A stretch of 64,000 nt of DNA, from assembly GCA_943372195.1 (NCBI GenBank), contig CALRXS010000004.1:62001-126000 (forward strand). The letters are read 5' to 3'. Source of the stretch: JAEYZM01 sp943372195 (lineage in GTDB: Bacteria > Bacteroidota > Bacteroidia > Sphingobacteriales > Sphingobacteriaceae). Each line of letters begins with the position of its first letter. Within the stretch, counting starts at the first letter, position 1. The translations under genes and the position numbers were made by a program. The notes under the pieces were generated by a model. That model was not told where the DNA came from and did not search any database. It worked only from the letters and a program-made list of their open reading frames with translations. Of this stretch, positions 53,100 through 62,161 are shown in pieces.

Positions 53100-53107
53100 C
53101 AAAGTTA
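53100..53107 (-). promoter_or_regulatory. Bacteroidota -7 box for the PNGase F-like gene
   Basis: Minus-strand TAACTTTG (TAnnTTTG type) 24 bases before the start codon at 53075. The oppositely directed box for the E1 gene is at 53154-53161. Confidence 0.5.
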
Positions 53108-53153
53108 TACAATTCTTCGAAATATTTAGTTTCAGCCTTTGCGCTCAAATGAT

Positions 53154-53161
53154 TATTTTTG
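53154..53161 (+). promoter_or_regulatory. Bacteroidota -7 box for the E1 gene
   Basis: TATTTTTG followed by CC, 22 bases before the ATG at 53184. The same TATTTTTGCC string precedes lysS. Confidence 0.55.
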
Positions 53162-53183
53162 CCGCATACGCAAATATTGAGCT

Positions 53184-55586
53184 ATGTCATCCAACAAAAA
53201 TTTAAATACCCCTCTTAACGAAATGAATCAATTAAGTTTCGACGATTTCAAGCAAATTATTCTAACAGATTTTAGAGTAGCCAACGAAAGTCGTCAGGCT
53301 AGTTTATTAGGTCGTAAAGAGGTATTAACAGGTAAAGCAAAATTCGGAATTTTTGGTGATGGTAAAGAGCTTGCCCAAATTGCTATGGCGAAAGTTTTTC
53401 GTGATGGTGATTTTAGATCAGGTTATTACAGAGATCAAACTTTTATGTTTGCCACAGGGATGTCGAACATCAAAGAATTTTTTGCTCAATTATATGCGAT
53501 GCCAGATGTTGATGCGGAGCCTTGTTCAGCAGGTAGAAGTATGAACGGACATTTTGGTACACGAAGCTTAGATGAATTTGGTAATTGGAAGAATTTAACA
53601 GAAATGAAAAATTCTTCTGCTGATATTTCACCGACAGCAGGACAGATGCCACGATTAGTCGGATTAGCACAAGCATCTAAATTTTACAGAAACAATAAAG
53701 ACTTACATCAATATACCAATTTCTCAATCAACGGTAATGAAGTTGCCTTTGGTACTATTGGAAATGCGAGTACATCCGAAGGACATTTCTTCGAATCAAT
53801 AAATGCTGCAGGTGTATTGCAAATACCTATGGCGATTTCTATTTGGGATGATGGATATGGAATTTCTGTGCACGCAAAATATCAAACTACTAAAGAAAAT
53901 ATTTCAGAAATCTTAAAAGGATTTCAAAGAGATGAGAAGGGCGATGGATATGAAATTTTCAGAGTGAAGGGTTGGGATTATGTAGCATTGTGTGAGACTT
54001 ACGAAAAAGCAATTGCAATTTGTAGAGAGCAGCATGTGCCAGTGATGATACATGTTCAAGAATTAACACAACCACAAGGTCACTCTACTTCAGGTTCACA
54101 TGAACGTTATAAATCAAAAGAGAGATTAGAGTGGGAGGCAGAATACGATTGTATTAAGCAGTTCCGTGAATGGATAATCTCGTCGGCAATTGCAACAGAT
54201 GAAGAATTATCAACTATAGAAACAGAAGCGAAAAAATATGTGCGCGAATGCCAAAAGGAAATTTGGGAATCATTCAACGCACCAATAAAAGCAGAGGTTC
54301 TAGAAGTTGTTCAATTATTAGAAAACTTAGCAAATGAATCAGCATTTGCAGCTAATATTTTAGAATTATCAAATAAATTAAAATCTACTAGTGATGCTAT
54401 TCGCAGAGATAATGTGATGTCGATTCGCAAAGCATTGCGTATAACTAGAAATGAAGATTCAACAGTAAGAAGAGAATTGCAAATTTGGTTGAGTCATCAA
54501 ACAGAAGCGAATGCTGATAGATATAATTCATATTTATTTACGAACACAGAACATTCAGCAATGAATGTTTCAGAAATAAAAGCACAATATTCAGAAGATG
54601 CAGCAATGGTTGATGGGAGAGAAGTGGTGCAAGCATGTTTCGATGCAGCATTTGAAAGAGACCCAAGAGTATTAGCGTTTGGTGAAGACGTAGGTAAAAT
54701 TGGTGATGTTAACCAAGGCTTTGCAGGCTTGCAAGAAAAATTTGGTGAGATCAGAATTTCCGATACAGGTATTCGCGAAGCTACAATTATTGGTCAAGGT
54801 ATCGGACTTGCGATGCGCGGATTGAGACCTATTGCAGAGATTCAATATTTAGATTATTTATTGTACGGTTTACAAACGATGAGTGATGATTTAGCATCAT
54901 TGTCGTGGAGAACAAAAGCCGGACAAAAAGCACCATTGATTGTACGTACACGCGGACATAGATTAGAAGGTATTTGGCATTCGGGTTCACCAATCGGAAT
55001 GATCTTGCATTCATTAAGAGGAGTACATGTATTAGTGCCACGTAACATGACACAAGCAGCTGGTTTCTATAATACTTTATTAAAGTCAGATGAACCTGCA
55101 TTAGTGATAGAGTGCTTAAACGGATATAGATTAAAAGAACAAATGCCAGATAATATTGGCGAGTTCACAGTACCATTAGGTAAACCAGAAATTTTAACAG
55201 AAGGTAATGACATTACGATTGTAAGTTATGGTTCAACATTACGTATTGCTGAAGAAGCAATTGTTGAATTAAACAGCATGGGTATTTCTGTAGAATTAAT
55301 CGACGTACAAAGTTTATTACCATTCGATATACATCATACAATTGTTGATTCATTGAAGAAAACCAATCGCATATTATTCTTAGACGAAGATGTACCAGGT
55401 GGAGCAACTTCATACATGATGCAACAAGTATTAGAAGAACAAAAGGGTTATTACTACTTAGATGCACCAGCAAGAACCTTAAGTGCAAAAGCACATCGCC
55501 CAGCATACGGAACAGATGGAGATTACTTCTCGAAACCGAGTGTAGATGATGTGGTGGAGATCGTGATGGAGATCGTGGGTAGCTAA
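53184..55586 (+). CDS. Fused alpha/beta E1 component of a 2-oxoacid dehydrogenase
   Basis: 800-aa thiamine-diphosphate enzyme with E1-alpha (about 1-400) and E1-beta (about 460-800) in one chain, as is usual in Bacteroidota. Alpha: FRSGYYRDQTFMFATG, SAGRSMNGHFGTR, TIGNASTSEGHFFE, SIWDDGYGISV, TSGSHERYKSKERLEWE. Beta: VLAFGEDVGKIGDVNQGFAG, ISDTGIREATIIGQGIGLAM, VPRNMTQAAGFY, FLDEDVPGGATSYM. It decarboxylates branched-chain 2-oxoacids or pyruvate and passes the acyl group to E2; which substrate is unclear. E2/E3 genes are not nearby. Confidence 0.92.
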   Translation: MSSNKNLNTPLNEMNQLSFDDFKQIILTDFRVANESRQASLLGRKEVLTGKAKFGIFGDGKELAQIAMAKVFRDGDFRSGYYRDQTFMFATGMSNIKEFFAQLYAMPDVDAEPCSAGRSMNGHFGTRSLDEFGNWKNLTEMKNSSADISPTAGQMPRLVGLAQASKFYRNNKDLHQYTNFSINGNEVAFGTIGNASTSEGHFFESINAAGVLQIPMAISIWDDGYGISVHAKYQTTKENISEILKGFQRDEKGDGYEIFRVKGWDYVALCETYEKAIAICREQHVPVMIHVQELTQPQGHSTSGSHERYKSKERLEWEAEYDCIKQFREWIISSAIATDEELSTIETEAKKYVRECQKEIWESFNAPIKAEVLEVVQLLENLANESAFAANILELSNKLKSTSDAIRRDNVMSIRKALRITRNEDSTVRRELQIWLSHQTEANADRYNSYLFTNTEHSAMNVSEIKAQYSEDAAMVDGREVVQACFDAAFERDPRVLAFGEDVGKIGDVNQGFAGLQEKFGEIRISDTGIREATIIGQGIGLAMRGLRPIAEIQYLDYLLYGLQTMSDDLASLSWRTKAGQKAPLIVRTRGHRLEGIWHSGSPIGMILHSLRGVHVLVPRNMTQAAGFYNTLLKSDEPALVIECLNGYRLKEQMPDNIGEFTVPLGKPEILTEGNDITIVSYGSTLRIAEEAIVELNSMGISVELIDVQSLLPFDIHHTIVDSLKKTNRILFLDEDVPGGATSYMMQQVLEEQKGYYYLDAPARTLSAKAHRPAYGTDGDYFSKPSVDDVVEIVMEIVGS

Positions 55587-55597
55587 AGCTACTAATT

Positions 55598-55677
55598 CCA
55601 CGCAGAGAGCGCAGAGTAGTGCAGAGGTCGCAGAAATGAATTTGCGAACTCTGCACTACTCTGCGCTCTTTGCGTGG
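55598..55677. terminator. 29-bp inverted repeat at the E1/aroC junction
   Basis: Arms 55598-55626 (CCACGCAGAGAGCGCAGAG...) and 55649-55677 pair with one mismatch over 29 bases, with a 22-base loop. It belongs to the CGCAGAG-rich intergenic repeats seen in many bacteria. It lies between two convergent genes and probably ends both transcripts. The right arm extends into aroC and encodes its last residues and stop. Confidence 0.7.
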
Positions 55678-56738
55678 AACCCTCCAATCAAAATCGCATC
55701 TAAAATCACCACCGCCGCCATTGCCTCCACTATCACCACCGCCCTCGGCAATACACACGGATCATGACGCCCTTCATTCTGCAATTCGATTTCTTCAGAA
55801 TTTTTATTGACTGATTTTTGTTTTTTCAGGATGGTAGCAACTGGTTTGAAGGCTACGTTGAAATAAATATCTTCGCCGTTACTAATGCCTCCTTGTATAC
55901 CTCCCGAATGATTGGTTTTGGTTCTTACTTTATTTTCTTCGATGTAAAATTCATCGTTGTTTTCTGATCCTTTTAATTTCGCACCTTCAAATCCTGAGCC
56001 GTACTCAAAACCCTGTGCTGCATTGATACTCAACATCGCATGTGCTAATGTAGCTTGTAATTTATCGAAGACTGGTTCTCCAATTCCTGCTGGCATGTTT
56101 TGAATGATGCATTGTATAGTGCCACCAACTGTATCACCTTCTTTTTTCGCCTCTTCTATTTTTGAGATAAACTTTTGCGCCATTTCCTCATCCGGACATC
56201 TAACTATATTATTTTCAGTCTTTGATAAATATAATGTTGAATAATGTTTTTCTACACTTAAATCAGCTACTGATTTTACAAATGCCTGTATGTTGATATT
56301 GTATTTTTTTAATATTTGTTTTGCTAATGCTCCCGCTAGAACCCTTGCTACCGTCTCTCTTGCCGATGATCGGCCCCCACCTCTATAATCTCTTATACCA
56401 TACTTTGCTTCGTATGTATAATCTGCATGTGAAGGTCTGTATGTTTCTTTTAAATAATTATAATCTTTTGACTTTGCATCATTGTTTCTCACCATCATGC
56501 AAATAGGTGTGCCTAATGTTTTACCTTCAAATACGCCCGATAAAATCTCAAAAGATTCATCTTCTTTACGACCTGTAGTAATCGATGACTGTCCTGGTTT
56601 GCGTCTGTTTAATTCTGCTTGAATGAAATCGTAGTCGATTGTATGTCCGGCCGGACAACCATCTATCACCACACCGATTGCTTCGCCGTGTGATTCGCCG
56701 AAAGTTGTTATTTTAAATATCGTTCCGAAAGAATTCAT
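55656..56738 (-). CDS. aroC: Chorismate synthase
   Basis: 360-aa enzyme converting EPSP to chorismate with reduced FMN. Signatures: FKITTFGESHGEAIGVVIDG, CPAGHTIDYDFI, RRKPGQSSITTGRKE, SHADYTYEAKYGIRDYRGGG, RSSARETVARVLAGALAK, GGIQGGISNGEDIYF. The C-terminal residues HAKSAE and the stop are encoded by the inverted repeat at 55649-55677, so the natural end has been replaced. Last gene of the aroF/Q-aroB-aroA-aroC run; overlaps aroA by 4 bases. Confidence 0.95.
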   Translation of the reverse strand: MNSFGTIFKITTFGESHGEAIGVVIDGCPAGHTIDYDFIQAELNRRKPGQSSITTGRKEDESFEILSGVFEGKTLGTPICMMVRNNDAKSKDYNYLKETYRPSHADYTYEAKYGIRDYRGGGRSSARETVARVLAGALAKQILKKYNINIQAFVKSVADLSVEKHYSTLYLSKTENNIVRCPDEEMAQKFISKIEEAKKEGDTVGGTIQCIIQNMPAGIGEPVFDKLQATLAHAMLSINAAQGFEYGSGFEGAKLKGSENNDEFYIEENKVRTKTNHSGGIQGGISNGEDIYFNVAFKPVATILKKQKSVNKNSEEIELQNEGRHDPCVLPRAVVIVEAMAAVVILDAILIGGFHAKSAE

Positions 56739-57934
56739 GAATTTAATATCTTATTGCAATGTACGAAGAAATTTGGGTATGATTTACTGACTACATTTTC
56801 ATCGTCGAAACTTATATTAGTTAATAGCATCAATGGTGCAAAGCTCATTGCCATACGGTGATCATGATAGGTGTTTATGAAAATACTTTCGGGTATCTCT
56901 ACATCCGAAGAAATTAATTCATAATAATTCTCATGCTCAATAATTCTTGCATTTATTTTTTGTAGTTCAGTTTGTAAGGCTTCAATTCTGTTACTCTCCT
57001 TTATTTTCAAACTCTCTACACCTTTGAATTTTAAATTCTTTTTTTGAAATGCAAATAAACAGATGAGAGTTTGAGCTAAATCGGGGTAATTAATAAAGTC
57101 TATTATTTCTTCGGATGATTCGAATTTGCCACTGCGTCTCAACTTTATACTTCCGTCTTGTTCAAAACTCGTTTGCACATTTAAGTTATTCATTATATCT
57201 GCGATTTTTGAATCACCTTGTATAGAATTTTTATGGTAGTTTTTTAATTTAATTTCTTCTATTCCCAATGAAACAAAGCTATACCAATACGATGCAGATG
57301 ACCAATCTGATTCTATGATATACTCTTTTATTTTTGGTGATGCTTCTAAACATTCATCAATGATGATTTCATTTTTTATTTGTCGATACTCAATTCCGAA
57401 ATCATTCAACATTTTCAATGTCATTTTTATGTACGGCTCTGAAATCACTTGTTTCATCAATCTTAACTTCAATCCGTTTTTAATTCTGTTTGAAATTAAT
57501 AACAATGCCGAAACAAATTGTGAACTGATATTTGCATTTAACTCAATGACTTTATTGCATACTAGTTCTCGCCCTTTAATTGCAATAGGAGCGAAGCCTT
57601 CTTTCTCTAAATATTGAATGTCAGCACCCAATGAAATCAATGCTTCTATCAATTCTTTGATAGGTCTTTCTTTTAATCTCTCAGAACCCGTTAATGTAAT
57701 TTCAGTACCTTCTATACTTGCAAAATGCGCTGCTAAAAATCTAATCGCCGCCCCCGAATGTTTGCAATCAATAACTCCTGCATTCATTCCAACCGCCCCC
57801 TCTATAATCTTCGTATCATCCGAATCAGATAAATTTCTGATATCTAATTCTACATTCTTCATTCTACATCTTACATTCAGAATGAGTGCACGATTCGACT
57901 CCGACTTCGACCCCAATAATTCTATACTATTCAT
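56735..57934 (-). CDS. aroA: EPSP synthase (3-phosphoshikimate 1-carboxyvinyltransferase)
   Basis: 399-aa enzyme joining phosphoenolpyruvate to shikimate-3-phosphate. Motifs: GSKSESNRALIL at the N-terminus, HSGAAIRFLAAHFAS, LTGSERLKERPI, SSQFVSALLLIS, ESDWSSASYWYSF, KIKESNRIEAL, and YHDHRMAMSFAP near the C-terminus. The family usually runs to ~430 residues; this is slightly short, as in some Bacteroidota. Overlaps aroB by 8 bases and aroC by 4. Confidence 0.95.
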   Translation of the reverse strand: MNSIELLGSKSESNRALILNVRCRMKNVELDIRNLSDSDDTKIIEGAVGMNAGVIDCKHSGAAIRFLAAHFASIEGTEITLTGSERLKERPIKELIEALISLGADIQYLEKEGFAPIAIKGRELVCNKVIELNANISSQFVSALLLISNRIKNGLKLRLMKQVISEPYIKMTLKMLNDFGIEYRQIKNEIIIDECLEASPKIKEYIIESDWSSASYWYSFVSLGIEEIKLKNYHKNSIQGDSKIADIMNNLNVQTSFEQDGSIKLRRSGKFESSEEIIDFINYPDLAQTLICLFAFQKKNLKFKGVESLKIKESNRIEALQTELQKINARIIEHENYYELISSDVEIPESIFINTYHDHRMAMSFAPLMLLTNISFDDENVVSKSYPNFFVHCNKILNS

Positions 57935-59000
57935 TGAAATAAGAAAGGTTGTCTAAAATCAATTGTGAGATTTCTTCTTCGCTAACTTTGATATCTATTG
58001 TTGGTTTTGATATTTCAGATATTAACGAAAAATTTATTTCAGCAAAATCGTTCTTCTTATCTTTTTGCATATAGGTTATTAGGTCAATAATCATATCTGC
58101 ATTCACCTTAGCTGGTTCTATATTCTTACGAATCGACTCAATAATATAATCTGCTTGTTCTTTGCTTAAGCCACACTTAATTACCGAAAGCTTAGTCTCT
58201 AAAATCATTCCCGCTGCTATCGCATGTCCGTGTAATATCCACTTCTCTCTCGATAACCAATACGACTCTATCGCATGCCCAATTGTATGTCCGAAGTTCA
58301 ATGCCTTGCGAACATTCTGCTCATAAGGATCTTGTTCTGTAATTTTTAATTTTATTTGAATACTCTGATAAATTAATTCATCAATTTCTGGTAATCCATT
58401 TTCTAAATGACAAACAGCATCACGTAGATGCATATGGTCAGCTATGATTCCATGTTTCAATACCTCTGCAAATCCAGATCGTAATTCATGCTCATCTAAT
58501 GAACTCAATAATTCTGGTACGATGAATATGGCTTTCGGATGTGAGAAAGTACCAATATGATTTTTGTAATGTTGTAAATCTATTCCGGTTTTACCACCCA
58601 CACTTGCATCAACCATCGCTAATAATGTAGTCGGAATATGAATGAAATCAATGCCTCGCATAAAAGTTGATGCTGCGAATGCTCCCATGTCTGTTATCAC
58701 TCCTCCACCTAAATTGATAAGTAATGATTTGCGATTAAAATTGAAATCTTGCATCATACTCCAGATACCAATACAGATGTCGATGTTTTTATTTTCTTCA
58801 CCCGGGTCAATTTCTATCAAATCTAATTTCGGAGTATGCTTTGAAAATAAATTCAAATACGGAAGACATTTTTCCAATGTATTAGTGTCACCAAGTATTG
58901 CTACTTTCTGATATTTTTTTTCATCTAAGAAATCATCTAAAGCTTGAATAGACTCTTCGAAATAGATAGTGTATCCGAATTTACTTTGTAGACTTTTCAT
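57927..59000 (-). CDS. aroB: 3-dehydroquinate synthase
   Basis: 357-aa NAD- and metal-dependent enzyme turning DAHP into 3-dehydroquinate. Motifs: NLGGGVITDMGAFAASTFMR, GIDFIHIPTTLLAMVDASVG, GKTGIDLQHYKNHIGTF, SGFAEVLKHGII, ALNFGHTIGHAIE (metal-binding His). Second step of the shikimate pathway, located between aroF/Q and aroA. Overlaps the upstream gene by 20 bases, so translation is coupled. Confidence 0.95.
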   Translation of the reverse strand: MKSLQSKFGYTIYFEESIQALDDFLDEKKYQKVAILGDTNTLEKCLPYLNLFSKHTPKLDLIEIDPGEENKNIDICIGIWSMMQDFNFNRKSLLINLGGGVITDMGAFAASTFMRGIDFIHIPTTLLAMVDASVGGKTGIDLQHYKNHIGTFSHPKAIFIVPELLSSLDEHELRSGFAEVLKHGIIADHMHLRDAVCHLENGLPEIDELIYQSIQIKLKITEQDPYEQNVRKALNFGHTIGHAIESYWLSREKWILHGHAIAAGMILETKLSVIKCGLSKEQADYIIESIRKNIEPAKVNADMIIDLITYMQKDKKNDFAEINFSLISEISKPTIDIKVSEEEISQLILDNLSYFNE

Positions 59001-60081
59001 CTTGCATAACTTTAGTTTGTATAGAAATTGATTCTCTGTGGATGCTATTTACTAAATCTAATATCAATTCTTCTGAAAGATGAATCTCTTGTCCGTATTT
59101 TTTTCTCGTCTCCACAATCTCTGCCCAGCGTTCTGGCTGAAAAATGGTGATATTATTTTCTTTTTTAAACAATCCGATTTCTTTCACCAACCTCGAACGT
59201 GCCGCTAATAATTCTAATACTTCGTAATCGATTTTATCAATTTCTGTTCTTAATCTTTTTAGCTTATCAATAAATTCTATGTTGTTAGAAATGCTATCTC
59301 TGATGATGAGGTTGTTGATGAGTTCTGCAAGTGCTTTCGGACTTAACTGTTGATCTTTGTCGCTTAAAGCATTGCTAGGGTCAATGTGTGACTCAATCAT
59401 TAATCCGTCGAAATTCAAATCCATCGCTTTCTGCGAAACATGAGGAATTAAATCGATGCTTCCACAAATATGACTAGGGTCGCAGATAATCGGAATTTCT
59501 GGTGCAATTCTTTTTAATTCTAAAGGTATATTCCAATTAGGAGTATTTCTATAAGTGTTCTTTTCGTATTGCGAAAATCCGCGGTGCACTGCTGCTACTT
59601 TTTCAATACCAGCATTGTAAATTCTTTCAATCGCCCCTAACCATAATTCAAAATCGGGGTTAATAGGGTTTTTTACCATTACCGGGATGTTAACGCCTTT
59701 GAGGGCGTCAGCGATTTCTTGAACAACGAACGGACTTACAGTTGAACGAGCGCCGATCCACAAGATGTCGATACCTGCTTTTAAGCAATCTTCAACATGT
59801 TCAGCATTAGCAACTTCAACTGCCGACTTCATATTGTTTTGTTTGGCAGCATCAGCTAACCATTGAATCGCTTGAGTACCTATGCCCATGAATGAACCCG
59901 GTCGAGTACGAGGTTTCCAAATGCCACCTCGAAGTACTGGTATATTGTATGAAGCTAAAGCTTTTGCTGTATCGTGTATTTGTTTTTCAGACTCTACGCT
60001 GCAAGGCCCTGCAATTACGAAGGTTTTTAAGTCGGTATTCAACCAATTTGAAAGTCCCTTCGGTTTTATATTTGTAGTCAT
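58981..60081 (-). CDS. Bifunctional DAHP synthase / chorismate mutase
   Basis: 366-aa fusion. The N-terminal ~260 residues are a type I-beta DAHP synthase (FVIAGPCSVESEKQIHDTAK, LRGGIWKPRTRPGSFMGIG, VEVANAEHVEDCLKAGIDIL, MVKNPINPDFELWLGAIERI, CDPSHICGS). The C-terminal ~90 residues are an AroQ chorismate mutase (DKLKRLRTEIDKIDYEVLEL, ARSRLVKEIGLFKKEN). Chorismate mutase can give the synthase feedback control by prephenate or chorismate. First gene of the aromatic operon. Confidence 0.93.
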   Translation of the reverse strand: MTTNIKPKGLSNWLNTDLKTFVIAGPCSVESEKQIHDTAKALASYNIPVLRGGIWKPRTRPGSFMGIGTQAIQWLADAAKQNNMKSAVEVANAEHVEDCLKAGIDILWIGARSTVSPFVVQEIADALKGVNIPVMVKNPINPDFELWLGAIERIYNAGIEKVAAVHRGFSQYEKNTYRNTPNWNIPLELKRIAPEIPIICDPSHICGSIDLIPHVSQKAMDLNFDGLMIESHIDPSNALSDKDQQLSPKALAELINNLIIRDSISNNIEFIDKLKRLRTEIDKIDYEVLELLAARSRLVKEIGLFKKENNITIFQPERWAEIVETRKKYGQEIHLSEELILDLVNSIHRESISIQTKVMQDEKSTK

Positions 60082-60177
60082 TAGTTTTAAAATCTATGTG
60101 CACATATTGCAAACAAAACAATGATGCTCTGGTTTCGAATAAATGAATAATGATACATCGAAATTACGCATTTTTCC

Positions 60178-60185
60178 TATTTTTG
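60178..60185 (+). promoter_or_regulatory. Bacteroidota -7 box for proline dehydrogenase
   Basis: TATTTTTG 18 bases before the ATG at 60203, matching TAnnTTTG. Confidence 0.55.
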
Positions 60186-60202
60186 ACAGATTTCTATAAA
60201 CA

Positions 60203-61378
60203 ATGAGCAAAGAAATATCTTTCGATAATACTCAAATCGCATTCTCAGGTATGAGCAATGCCGATTTAACAAGAGCCTACTGGTTATTCAAAGTTATCAA
60301 CGTGAACTTCTTAGTACAGGTAGGTCCGACGATAACTAACTTCGCCGTGAAAATCGGATTACCTATAACTGGAATAATTCGCGCGACGATCTTCAAGCAT
60401 TTTTGTGGTGGTGAATCGATTCAAGATTGTGCGAAGAGAATAGAACATTTAGGGAAATACAAGATCGGTACCATCCTTGATTATTCAGTAGAAGGAGAAG
60501 CAACAGAAGCAGCATTTGATGCGACGACGGAAGAGACAATTGCAACTATAAAGAGAGCAAAGTCAGATTCAAATATTCCCTTCAGTGTATTTAAGGTAAC
60601 AGGTGTAGCGAGATTCGGATTGTTAGAAAAATTAGATGCTAAAGATGCTTTAAATTTTGAAGAGCAAAAAGAATACGAAAGAGTAAAAGATCGTATCAAA
60701 AGAATTTGCCAAACTGCTCATGATTTAGATGTAAGAATTTTTATTGATGCAGAGGAGACATGGATACAAGATACCATAGACCAATTGGCTGCAGATATGA
60801 TGCGTTTGTTCAATAAGAACAAAGTGATTGTTTACAATACCATACAATTCTATCGTCACGATCGATTAGAATTTTTGAAGAAATCTCACCAAGCATTAAC
60901 ATCCGAAGGCATATATGTAGGCATTAAATTAGTACGTGGTGCATACATGGAGAAGGAGAGAAAGAGAGCATTAGAAAATGGCTATGCTTCACCGATACAA
61001 ATTGACAAAGCTTCGTCTGATAGAGATTATGATGCTGGCTTAAAATATTGTATTGAACATATAGAGAATATGGCTATTTGCGCAGGTACGCATAATGAAA
61101 ACAGTTCGCGTTTATTAATGAATTTGATGAGTGAAAAAGGATTAGCAAAAGATGATCATCGAATTTATTTCTCACAACTTTTAGGTATGAGTGATAATTT
61201 AAGTTATAATCTTGCGGATGCTGGCTATAATGTAGCGAAGTACGTTCCGTATGGTCCGGTGAAGTCTGTATTGCCTTACCTTTTCAGAAGAGCGCAAGAG
61301 AATACGGCGATTGCAGGACAGATGGGGAGGGAGCTTAGTTTGATAGTGAAAGAGAGGAAGAGACGAATTAGCCAATGA
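60203..61378 (+). CDS. Proline dehydrogenase
   Basis: 391-aa FAD enzyme (PutA N-type, stand-alone) oxidising proline to pyrroline-5-carboxylate. Motifs: FKVTGVARFGLLEKL, DVRIFIDAEETWIQDTIDQL, VYNTIQFYRHDRLEFL, GIKLVRGAYMEKERKRA, MAICAGTHNENSSRLL, FSQLLGMSDNLSYNLADAGY, KYVPYGPVKSVLPYLFRRAQ, then ENTAIAGQ. Its last codons and stop lie in the first unit of a 16-bp tandem repeat. No P5C dehydrogenase gene is adjacent. Confidence 0.93.
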   Translation: MSKEISFDNTQIAFSGMSNADLTRAYWLFKVINVNFLVQVGPTITNFAVKIGLPITGIIRATIFKHFCGGESIQDCAKRIEHLGKYKIGTILDYSVEGEATEAAFDATTEETIATIKRAKSDSNIPFSVFKVTGVARFGLLEKLDAKDALNFEEQKEYERVKDRIKRICQTAHDLDVRIFIDAEETWIQDTIDQLAADMMRLFNKNKVIVYNTIQFYRHDRLEFLKKSHQALTSEGIYVGIKLVRGAYMEKERKRALENGYASPIQIDKASSDRDYDAGLKYCIEHIENMAICAGTHNENSSRLLMNLMSEKGLAKDDHRIYFSQLLGMSDNLSYNLADAGYNVAKYVPYGPVKSVLPYLFRRAQENTAIAGQMGRELSLIVKERKRRISQ

Positions 61379-61429
61379 GTCAATTAGCCAATATACCAAT
61401 TAGCCAATGTGATAATTAGCAAATGTGAT
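61366..61429. repeat. 16-bp tandem repeat, four copies
   Basis: Units AATTAGCCAATGAGTC, AATTAGCCAATATACC, AATTAGCCAATGTGAT and AATTAGCAAATGTGAT run head to tail from 61366 to 61429, followed by AATTGAGCG. The first unit encodes the final residues (ISQ) and stop of proline dehydrogenase. Confidence 0.8.
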
Positions 61430-61504
61430 AATTGAGCGTTTGGTTGGAGGTTTGCTAATTTTATACCTTAATAACCAAATTTCTTAATAAACAATAACCG
61501 AAAC

Positions 61505-61810
61505 ATGGAAGAGAAAATAAAAAGCTTCGACGAATTTTACCCGTATTACCTAACGGAGCATAAGAATAGAATAAGCAGATTGCTGCATTTCATAGGAACG
61601 ACGATTGTGTTTTTGTTGTTTATAGGTTCATTGTTATTTCATAGTTGGCAGATGTTTGTGGCTATACCATTTGCGGGGTATGGGTTTGCGTGGGTCGGAC
61701 ATTTCTTTTTCGAGAAGAATAAGCCAGCGACGTTTAAGTACCCGATGTGGAGTTTGGCCTCGGATTTTAAGTTGTACTTTGAGCTGTGGTCGGGAAAACA
61801 GAGATTCTAG
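61505..61810 (+). CDS. Mpo1-like (DUF962) membrane protein
   Basis: 101-aa protein with FYPYYLTEHKNRISRLLHFI, two hydrophobic segments (TIVFLLFIGSLLF, MFVAIPFAGYGFAWVG) and GHFFFEKNKPATFKYPMWSL, the pattern of the Mpo1/DUF962 family. Yeast Mpo1 is a dioxygenase in phytosphingosine breakdown; His residues in LTEH, RLLHF and GHFF would bind iron. The role in Bacteroidota is unknown, though many make sphingolipids. Confidence 0.85.
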   Translation: MEEKIKSFDEFYPYYLTEHKNRISRLLHFIGTTIVFLLFIGSLLFHSWQMFVAIPFAGYGFAWVGHFFFEKNKPATFKYPMWSLASDFKLYFELWSGKQRF

Positions 61811-62137
61811 CAGGGCGTTGATTTATCAATGCAATCCGTACACAGTATTCAGTATTCAGTATTCCGATGTGCTAAATTTTAGCAGAGTCTCGTTCTTAAC
61901 TCTTAACTCTTAAACTGTTCGCTGATAAATCAGCGAGATTACAATTCTTTATCGATTTTATAAATATTCGGCGATGAATCGCCTCAAACATTACAGCCAA
62001 TAAAAATATCTGGAAAGCTTAGGGTGATTCATCACCCGTTAAAGGTTAATATGGCGAGGTATTGTAGCGGTTCGATTTATCGAACCAACTCAATACCCAA
62101 TACCCTATATTAATTCTTAATACTTCCCATAAATTAT
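61811..62137. repeat. Hairpin array and repeat cluster upstream of lysS
   Basis: No gene. Six short hairpins at a 48-54 base pitch (centre to centre): GCGTTGAT-TT-ATCAATGC (61815-61832), TGCTAA-ATT-TTAGCA (61870-61884), TCGCTGAT-AA-ATCAGCGA (61919-61936), GGCGAT-GA-ATCGCC (61970-61983), GGGTGAT-TC-ATCACCC (62022-62037), GGTTCGAT-TT-ATCGAACC (62069-62086). Five share GAT/ATC next to the loop while the outer stem differs and stays paired. A triple AGTATTC repeat with ATTCCGATGTGCTA lies at 61844-61874. Confidence 0.75.
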
Positions 62138-62145
62138 TATTTTTG
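62138..62145 (+). promoter_or_regulatory. Bacteroidota -7 box for lysS
   Basis: TATTTTTG followed by CC, 17 bases before the ATG at 62162, identical over ten bases to the box before the E1 gene. Confidence 0.55.
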
Positions 62146-62161
62146 CCTTTCAATTTTTATT

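Noticed and set aside
55213..55758. 181-aa open frame on the minus strand
   Set aside because: It covers the E1-beta 3' end and the inverted repeat in antisense; the protein is low-complexity and without recognisable features.
61815..62086. CRISPR array (regular ~50-nt spacing)
   Set aside because: The repeated elements are short hairpins of differing sequence, not a constant direct repeat, and no cas gene is present.
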